Assembly: GCA_019739215.1 (NCBI GenBank)
Contig: JAHHDR010000042.1
Location: 124,001-188,000, forward strand
Length of the DNA: 64,000 nucleotides
DNA from: Rhizobium sp.
GTDB taxonomy: Bacteria; Pseudomonadota; Alphaproteobacteria; Rhizobiales; Rhizobiaceae
Direction: 5' to 3'
Below are positions 16,553 to 23,700 of the stretch, in pieces; positions within the stretch are counted from its first letter, which is position 1; each line of letters starts with the position of its first letter. Under the pieces are notes generated by a model. That model saw only the letters and a list, made by a program, of their open reading frames with translations. It was not told the origin of the DNA and searched no databases. The translations under genes were made by a program, and so were the position numbers.

Positions 16553-18103
16553 ATGAGCGAACAAGCAGTCCGAACCCGCGCCGGGGGCCGCGATGCCCGC
16601 CGCACGCTCCGCAACGCGCCCGACTTCGCCATGCTCCCGGCCCTGCACCGCAGGCTCCCCGTCACCGAACTCATGGATGAGGAACACGTCGCGAAGATCG
16701 ACGACGCATCGATGTCCATCCTCGAAGAGGTCGGCGTTGTCTTCCGTGACGCCATTGCCCTGCAGCAGTGGAAGGACGCCGGTGCCGACGTTCGGGGCGA
16801 GCGCGTCCACCTCGACCGTGCGCTGGTGCGGCAGCTGATCTCGACCATTCCGTCCGGCTGGACCTATGCCGCCCGCAACCCGGCGAGAAGCCTGCCCTTC
16901 GGCGGCAAGCACTCAATCTTCGTTCCGATGACCGGCGCGCCGTTTATCCGCGATCTCGAAGACAAGCGCCGGTGGCCGACGATCGCCGACCTCAACACGT
17001 TTCACAAGCTCGCCCACATGTCTCCGGCGCTGCATTCGACCGCACATCACATCGTCGAGCCGATGGACATGGTGGTCAGCCATCGCCACCTGGCGATCAC
17101 CTATTCGTCGATGAAATATTCCGACAAGACCTTCATGGGCATGACCACGTCAGGCAAGAATGCCGAAGACGTCATGGACATGTGCGAAATCCTGTTCGGC
17201 AAGGAGATAATGGAAACGACGCCCGTGGTCACGGGCAACTGCAACGGCAACTCGCCGCTCGTCTGGGACGAGACCATGCTGTCGGCCATGCGGGCCTTCT
17301 GTGTTCGCAACCAGCCCGTTCTCTGCTCGCCCTTCGTCCTCGGCGGCGCCAACACCCCGGCGTCCGTGGCTCCGGCCGTGGCACAGCTGAACGCCGAGGC
17401 GCTGTCGGCGCTCGCCTATACCCAGGTCATCCGCAAGGGCTGCCCGGCGATCTATGGCCACTACCTCTCGACCGTCTCCATGAGGTCGGGCGCGCCGATG
17501 GCGGGCACGCCGGAAATCTCGCTGATGAACTTCATGATCGGCCAGATGGCGCGGCATTACAACGTTCCCTGGCGGACGTCCAACCTGCTCGGCGGCGCCA
17601 AGACCTTCGACGCCCAGGCTGGCTATGAGAGCGCCACGACCATGGCCGCCGTCCTGCACGCCGGCGCGAACTACATCTGGCACAGCGCCGGATGGAACGA
17701 GGCGGGCATGCATTGCTCGATTGCCAAGTTCGTCGTCGACGCCGAGATGTGCGCCATGGGCTACCGCATGGCGGAGGGCGTCCGCTGGGACGATTTCGAC
17801 GAGGCGATGGCCGCCGTCCGCGATGTCGGCCCCGGCGGGCACTATCTCGGCCACCCCCATACCCAGGCCAATTTCCAGCGCGCCTTCTTCATGCCGAAGA
17901 TGTTCAACAACGACTCGATCGAGCAATGGCAGGCAGACGGCAGCGTCGAGATCACCGAACGCGCGCTCCAGCATGCCAAACGCCTGCTCGACGATTACGT
18001 CGAACCGAAACTGGACGAAGGCATCGACGAGGCGCTGCGCGACTACATGGAGCGCCGCAAGCGGGAAATCCCCGCCGTCGACGAGCTCAACACCGAACAC
18101 TGA
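16553..18103 (+). CDS. MttB-family methyltransferase (non-pyrrolysine), candidate betaine demethylase
   Basis: A 516-residue TIM-barrel methyltransferase of the trimethylamine methyltransferase (COG5598) superfamily. No in-frame amber codon interrupts it, so it belongs to the non-pyrrolysine branch. That branch includes MtgB (glycine betaine), MtpB (proline betaine), MtcB (carnitine) and MtyB in anaerobes. Family-like stretches include EEHVAKIDDASMSILEEVGV, PVVTGNCNGNSPLVWDETM, GCPAIYGH, NVPWRTSNLLGGAKTFDAQAGYE and HAGANYIWHSAGWNEAGM. In those enzymes the methyl group goes to a corrinoid protein. No MttC-type corrinoid protein or RamA-type activase is in the window. Demethylation of an imported betaine is the best guess given proVWX and the epimerase. 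GGAG precedes the ATG. Confidence 0.85.
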   Translation: MSEQAVRTRAGGRDARRTLRNAPDFAMLPALHRRLPVTELMDEEHVAKIDDASMSILEEVGVVFRDAIALQQWKDAGADVRGERVHLDRALVRQLISTIPSGWTYAARNPARSLPFGGKHSIFVPMTGAPFIRDLEDKRRWPTIADLNTFHKLAHMSPALHSTAHHIVEPMDMVVSHRHLAITYSSMKYSDKTFMGMTTSGKNAEDVMDMCEILFGKEIMETTPVVTGNCNGNSPLVWDETMLSAMRAFCVRNQPVLCSPFVLGGANTPASVAPAVAQLNAEALSALAYTQVIRKGCPAIYGHYLSTVSMRSGAPMAGTPEISLMNFMIGQMARHYNVPWRTSNLLGGAKTFDAQAGYESATTMAAVLHAGANYIWHSAGWNEAGMHCSIAKFVVDAEMCAMGYRMAEGVRWDDFDEAMAAVRDVGPGGHYLGHPHTQANFQRAFFMPKMFNNDSIEQWQADGSVEITERALQHAKRLLDDYVEPKLDEGIDEALRDYMERRKREIPAVDELNTEH

Positions 18104-18123
18104 CCACCGATGTTCCCCTGACT

Positions 18124-18156
18124 GGCCGCTTTCTCCTGGCGGCCTCTTTTTTTTTT
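18124..18156 (+). terminator. Rho-independent terminator between the mttB-like and hpbD-like genes
   Basis: The stem GGCCGC/GCGGCC has a 9-base loop and is followed by TC and ten T residues, the strongest intrinsic-terminator signature in the window. It ends only 10 bp before the start codon of the hpbD-like gene. It therefore lies inside that gene's leader and would make its expression depend on read-through, antitermination or a promoter hidden in the mttB-like gene. Confidence 0.82.
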
Positions 18157-18166
18157 GAGAAGCGCC

Positions 18167-19277
18167 ATGAAGATCAAAGAAATCCATATTTTCAGCCACA
18201 ACATGCCCGTCAAGAACGGACCGTACCGGATCGCGAGCAGTACGGTTCATGCGCTTGACACCACATTGGTCAAGATCGTGGCCGACAACGGATTGTTCGG
18301 ATGGGGCGAAACCTGCCCCGTCGGCCCGACCTATCAGCCGCAGCACGCGAAGGGCGCCGTTGCGGCGATACAAGAAATGGCGCAGGGCCTTATCGGCACC
18401 GATCCGCTCCAGCCTGTTCAGCTTCGCCGAAAGATGGACAGTCTCCTGAATGGTCACCGCTACGCCAAGGCCGCCATCGACATCGCCGCATACGACCTCC
18501 TGGGAAAACACGTCGGCATGCGCGTCGCCGACCTGCTCGGAGGTGCCGTCACCGAGCGTGTTCCATCCTATTACGCCTCCGGCATCGGCGAACCTGAAGA
18601 GATCGCCCGCATCGCCGAGGAGCGGGCGAGAGAAGGCTACCCCCGCATGCAGATCAAGGTCGGCGGCGGCCGTCCGGTCGAGGTCGATATCGCCGTTGTA
18701 CGCAAGGTGTGGGAGCGGGTCGGAACCCGCATGCGCCTCGCCGTTGACGGCAACCGATCGCTGAACACGCGTGACGCGCTCCGGCTCAGCCGGGAATGCC
18801 TCGATATCCCGTTCGTCCTCGAACAACCCTGCAACACGATCGAGGAGATCAAGGCGATCCGAAGCCAGCTGCACCACGCCATTTACCTCGACGAGAACGG
18901 CGAGGACCTCAACACGGTGCTGCGCGCCGTCGGCGAAGGCATTTGCGATGGCTTCGGCATGAAGGTCACCCGCATCGGCGGCCTCCACGCCATGGCGACA
19001 TTCCGTGACATCTGCGAGGTACGCTCGATGCCGCATACCTGCGACGATGCCTGGGGTGGCGATATCATCCATGCCGCCTGCACCCATATCGGCGCGACCG
19101 TTCAACCTCGACTGCAGGAGGGCGTCTGGCTCGCCCAGCCCTATGTCGAGGGCAACTACGATCCGGAGAATGGCGTGAACATCGAAGGCGGCCACATCAA
19201 GCTGCCCCACAGGCCCCGGTCTCGGCGTCATTCCCGACGAGAGTCTTTTCGGCTCGCCCGTTTCTTCATACGGCTGA
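18167..19277 (+). CDS. hpbD: hydroxyproline/proline betaine 2-epimerase (enolase superfamily), frameshifted near the 3' end
   Basis: Mandelate-racemase-like enolase superfamily protein, about 369 residues when corrected. The catalytic lysines are K164 (MQIKVGG) and K266 (GFGMKVTRIGG); the metal ligands are D194 (AVDGN), E219 (LEQPC) and D242 (YLDEN). Two lysines facing each other across the barrel are the mark of 1,1-proton-transfer epimerases, and the positions fall within one residue of those I recall for HpbD of Pelagibaca (K163/K265). Y56 and W321 could form the cation-pi cage for a quaternary ammonium. As written, an extra C in the run 19204-19207 shifts the frame and adds a spurious basic tail to 19447. 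Removing it gives IKLPTGPGLGVIPDESLFG and a stop at 19277. GAGAAG precedes the ATG. Confidence 0.83.
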
Positions 19278-19872
19278 CGCATCGATTTAGGAGCTGTGGT
19301 TATCGCGATTCACGGCTGACGGATTTTCCGGTGGCCGGACTGTCAACGAGCAGAACGGTCTGCTTGCATATCTCCTCGGATTCAAGACGTTTGCAGGGCA
19401 TGAAAACAGCCCCCATGCGGGACATTTTGGGGGCACGTTCGCCCTGATCAGGGCGCTGCCGGCAAATTGCTGCCTACACCAAGAAATAACTTGACTCCGA
19501 AACTCATGATATCATAGCTTGCAGGTGACAGCGACGAGGTTGCGCGAACAGCGCGCTCGGGCGAGCGACTTTTTCGCAATTGCCGACTCCTCTTTAGCAA
19601 TCTTCACAACCGGATCAAACCAGGCGAACGCATCCAGGGCGTTCGCCTGCATATCGTCGCGACCACATCAGGAGGATGTCGTGAAAGCAATCCGCGCGTC
19701 GACTGCGCGTGCCTCCGCCGTGCATCTCCCGGCTGAGTTCATCTGTCGGACAGGCTGACCACCCCTCGGGGACCTCAGCATGCCGCTCCGGTCAAGGGCC
19801 CTGACCGGTCGTTGTGAACCATCACACTCGCTGGATGCGTGATGCATTCTGCATTTGCAAGGAACAGGACCA
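19278..19872. other. 595-bp intergenic region rich in inverted repeats
   Basis: No protein-coding gene is supported here. It holds AGCAGA/TCTGCT (19349-19364), GCCCCC/GGGGGC around 19410-19434, a 16-bp perfect palindrome CGCCCTGATCAGGGCG (19440-19455) and an 11-bp-arm hairpin (19621-19649). A TTGACT near 19490 could be part of a promoter for the RTX gene, but no well-spaced second box was found. This should be the regulatory region of the RTX cluster, and it may also include decayed sequence. Confidence 0.5.
19621..19649. repeat. perfect 11-bp inverted repeat upstream of the RTX genes
   Basis: CAGGCGAACGC and GCGTTCGCCTG are perfect 11-bp arms with a 7-base loop, about 225 bp before the first RTX start codon. 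No T-run follows, so an operator or an RNA structure in the leader is more likely than a terminator. Confidence 0.5.
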
Positions 19873-20664
19873 ATGGCGACCATTTCTATTTCCGTCAGCT
19901 CCGCAACCGACGTCAACGCCCTGATCGACGATGCGGGCGGCGGCTTCGGCTCCACCAATCGCGGCTGGTTTGAAGGGACCATGCTCGTTCCGCATGACAG
20001 TTACGGCTTCCAGTCCGGCTCCAATTCGAGCGCCTTCGTGGCCGGGGGCAATCTCACCTATAATCCCATCCCGGGCTTCCCGAACTCGCATGTGCTGCAG
20101 GGCGATCTCGATTCGATCGAGATCGGCACCGGGCTCAACAACGGCACCGGCACCGGGTATGCGGGCTCCAATAGTCTGGCCACCGCACCGCTTTCGATCT
20201 CCGGTCTCGGCATTTCCGGCTCCACCGGCAGCGGCGGGCTCGCCAACACGATCGTCTTCGGCCTGGCGAATGGCAGCGAGACGGCGCTGGACGACTATCT
20301 GTTCGAGAATGCCGCCAACGACATCGTCTTCACCGGCAGCGCCGGCAACGATTCGATCACCGGCGGCCTCGGCTCGGATCGGTTCACCGGCAATGGCGGC
20401 ACCGACGCCTTCGTCTTCACCTCGGGCGCCCATGCCAATGGTGACGAGGTCACGGATTTCAACAGCGACGTCATCGATCTTTCGGCGCTCAATCTGGCTG
20501 GAGGTTTTACAGGCACCACGGCCGACTTTGATGCGGTCTGGTATGACGATACGTCGGGCGACACCGTGATTTATGGCGACCTTGACGGCGACTCGATCGC
20601 TGACTTCAGCCTGACATTGAACGGCTACACCGGCGGCCTGACAGGCTCGAACGTCCTCGTCTGA
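19873..20664 (+). CDS. secreted HasA-like haemophore domain with RTX calcium-binding tail
   Basis: A 263-residue protein without a Sec signal, as expected for type I secretion. Residues about 1-150 resemble the haemophore HasA. The block AFVAGGNLTY (Y63) and HVLQGDLDSIEIGTGL (H73) matches HasA AFVAGGNLTY...HTLYGQLDSLSFGDGL, so the haem-ligand Tyr and its partner His are conserved. The loop carrying HasA's second axial ligand (His32) is shortened, with no clear equivalent. Residues about 155-182 are glycine-Asp nonapeptides (GSAGNDSITGGLGSDRFTG) that bind calcium. The C-terminus ends in hydrophobic residues (NVLV), typical of type I signals. No ABC/MFP exporter or HasR receptor is nearby. ATG 19873 has AGGA upstream; an in-frame TTG at 19855 is less likely. 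Confidence 0.75.
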   Translation: MATISISVSSATDVNALIDDAGGGFGSTNRGWFEGTMLVPHDSYGFQSGSNSSAFVAGGNLTYNPIPGFPNSHVLQGDLDSIEIGTGLNNGTGTGYAGSNSLATAPLSISGLGISGSTGSGGLANTIVFGLANGSETALDDYLFENAANDIVFTGSAGNDSITGGLGSDRFTGNGGTDAFVFTSGAHANGDEVTDFNSDVIDLSALNLAGGFTGTTADFDAVWYDDTSGDTVIYGDLDGDSIADFSLTLNGYTGGLTGSNVLV

Positions 20665-20681
20665 TTTACCTGACCAACAAC

Positions 20682-20707
20682 GTCCGGCCGCCATGTGGCG
20701 GCCGGAC
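20682..20707 (+). terminator. strong hairpin after the first RTX gene
   Basis: GTCCGGCCGCC and GGCGGCCGGAC are perfect 11-bp arms around ATGT, starting 18 bp after the stop. CCTTCCATTTGTGT follows, only a weak T-rich tail. It is probably a terminator or processing element that lets the first RTX gene be expressed more strongly than the giant gene behind it. Confidence 0.65.
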
Positions 20708-20798
20708 CCTTCCATTTGTGTAAAGCGCTTCAATCTGATCTCGGGCCGCGTGCCTGTCTTGAAGCCGGGTGGGGAATGATTCCCGGAAAGAAACTGTC

Positions 20799-23700
20799 AT
20801 GGCCGATCCCGTTGCCACAGAAACCGTCACCGTGGGGACCAATTTTTTCGTCGACAACAGCGCCGCCGCAACGGCCGCGCCTGTTGTAACAACGCTCGCC
20901 AATGGAAACTACGCCGTTTCCTGGATGGAAACGGCGGGCTTGAGCGCACAGATATACAGGCCGGACGGGACCATCGCCGTGTCCCAATTCGCTGTCGAGA
21001 GCACGACGGAAGGGACCCAGCAACAGGTTACGCTCACGGCCCTGCCGAGCGGCGGTTTCCTTGCCGTCTGGAGTTCCAATGACCTGCTCGGCGCCGACAC
21101 GAATAATTACGGCATACGAGCGCGCGTCTTTTCGGAATCGGGTGTGCCCGTCGGAACGGACTATGTCATCAACACCGCGTTCGGGGGAGCTCAGAATTTC
21201 CCTAACGCAACCGTCTTGTCGGATGGGCGCATCCTCGTGACATGGACGTCAGCAGACGCCACCGGCGTTGACACCAGTTCGACGAATGTCACGGGGAGAA
21301 TACTCAATGCGGATGGAAATCCATCCGGACAGTCTGACTTCGTCATCAACAGCTCCTATACGGGGGGCCAGTCCCGTCCTTCCGCAACACCATTGGATGA
21401 CGGCGGATTTGTCGTCGTCTATCAAACGACTGCCTTGGAAGATGGCAGCTCGAGCGCAATTCTGGTTCGCGCCTTTGATGGCGACGGTATCGCGAAGGGC
21501 CCGGCTTCAATCGTAAACACCACCACGCAGGGACCTCAATCCCTTCCCGTTGTTACGGCGCTCGAGGGCGGCGGGTTCGTGGTCGCCCATGCCTCAAATC
21601 CCACCAGCGCGAACAGCGATATCGAGGCGCGCATCTACAAGCCCGACGGCACGCCGCTCGCCGATTCCTTCATCATCAACACGACCACCGAGTTCAATCA
21701 GACCGCGCCCTCCGTTACAGCGCTGGCAGATGGCCGCTTCATGGTTGCATGGAGCTCGGCCGAGACCTCGGTGGGTAGCCCTCAGCCGCCCCAGACAATC
21801 ATCAGGGGGCAACTTTTCGAGGCCGACGGTACGGTCGTGGGCGGCGAATTCCAGATCAACACCCAGGCCACCACCACCGTGTCGAACGTCAAGTTGACGA
21901 CGCTGGCGGACGGCAGCGTCGTGGCGACATGGCAGGGGTCCGTCAATGGTGAAGTGCTTGCGACGAAGATCATTGTTCCCTCGACAGAAGATTCGAACTC
22001 TGCTCCGACGGATCTTGCCCTGATCGGCAGCAGCGTCGCGGAAAACGCCGACATCGGAACCGTCGTCGGCACCTTCTCGGCAACCGATGCCGACGGCGAC
22101 ACGCTGACCTACAGCCTGACCGAGGATGCCGGCGGCAGGTTCGCCCTCGTCACCGAAGGCGACGTGACCCGGCTCGTCGTCAGCGGCCCGCTCGATTTCG
22201 AGACCGCGGCCAGCCACGGCGTGTCCGTCAAGGTGACCGACGGCAATGGCGGCGAGGCGGTGGAGACTTTCACGATCGGCGTGACCGACGTGGAAGAGAC
22301 ACCCGACAATGGCGCACCGAGCGACATCGAGATATCCAGCACCACCATCAAGGAATCCGCCCGCATCGGCTTTACCGTCGGCACGCTGTCGGCCACCGAC
22401 CCGGAAGGCGATGCGATCACCTGGTCGCTGGTGGCCGGACAGGGCGACAACAATGACAAATTCGATCTCAAGGTCGTGGACGGCGAGACCCGGGTCGTGC
22501 TCAAGAACCCGCTCGACCATGAAGCCTCGGGCGGCGTCTACGATCTCGTCGTCCGGGCCACCGACAGCGACGGCAATTTTGCCGACAAGGTGATCCAGAT
22601 CACGGCGGCGGACGAGCCCTTCTCAATCTCGGGCGTGCCGACAGGCAAGGACTATATGAGCGTGGTCGAGAGCGCCCCGGCGGGCACCAGGCTCGGCTTC
22701 ATCTCGGATTATGACTATGACGACGCCTTCAGCCCCGTGTCGGCGCGGCTGACGGATGATGCCGGCGGCATGTTCTCGATCGCGCCGGGCTTCACCTTCG
22801 ACCGCTTTACCGGAACGAATGTCGCGCGCGAATTCCTGACCGTGAATGGCGACCTCGATTTCGAAAGCAAGGACAAGTACACCGTCACGGTCGAGGTCAC
22901 CGGCGCGGATGGCACGACCCGCGAGCGGACGATCGACATTCATGTCGCCGACGCGGCCGAAGCGACCGACCCCGGCATCGCGCCCGCCGGCACGATCACA
23001 ATCGACGCCGATACCGCGCTTGCCGCCGAGAACGGCGGCGTCGACTGGAACAGCTATCTCGATGCCTATTTCGACAAGATCCTCGGCGGCCTGCCGACCT
23101 TCTATCCGGGCGGATCGGGCTGGTCGGCGGCCAATCCGGCGACGGAAATGCGGATTGAGAACAACACGTCCGACGGCTCGCTGATCTCCATCCAGGGGTC
23201 CGGCTTCTTCTACAATTGGGGCGATCCGGTCAGCGGCGAGGACGTCCATATCATCACCGGCACGATCACCGACGTCATCTTCGGCGGCGGCGGTCCGGCG
23301 GGTTCGGCTACCCAGTATGAACTGGTCAATCCGGAACTGACGATCTCGGGCCTCGACCTGTCGAACAATGCCGATCCCATCAACCGCCTGTTCGGCGAGG
23401 CGCAGATCTTCACCCAGACCTGGATGTACGGCCACCAGTCGCAACCCTCGGACATCGAGTTCACCAAGGCGATTCTCTCGTCCTACGCCCAGAACTTCAA
23501 GGGGTCGAGCGCGGGCGACACCTATACCGGCACGATCTTCGCCGACACAATCGCGGGCAACGGTGGCGCCGATACGCTCGCCGGCGGTGGCGGAGACGAC
23601 ACGATCGACGGTGGCGCCGGAACCGACCGGGCGCTCTTCAGCGGCAACAAGGCAGATTATAGCTGGGTCGAGAACAGCGACGGCACCTGGACGGTCACCC

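Noticed and set aside
17150..19282. 710-codon minus-strand open frame
   Set aside because: It lies opposite the MttB-type and HpbD-type genes and has no recognisable motifs.
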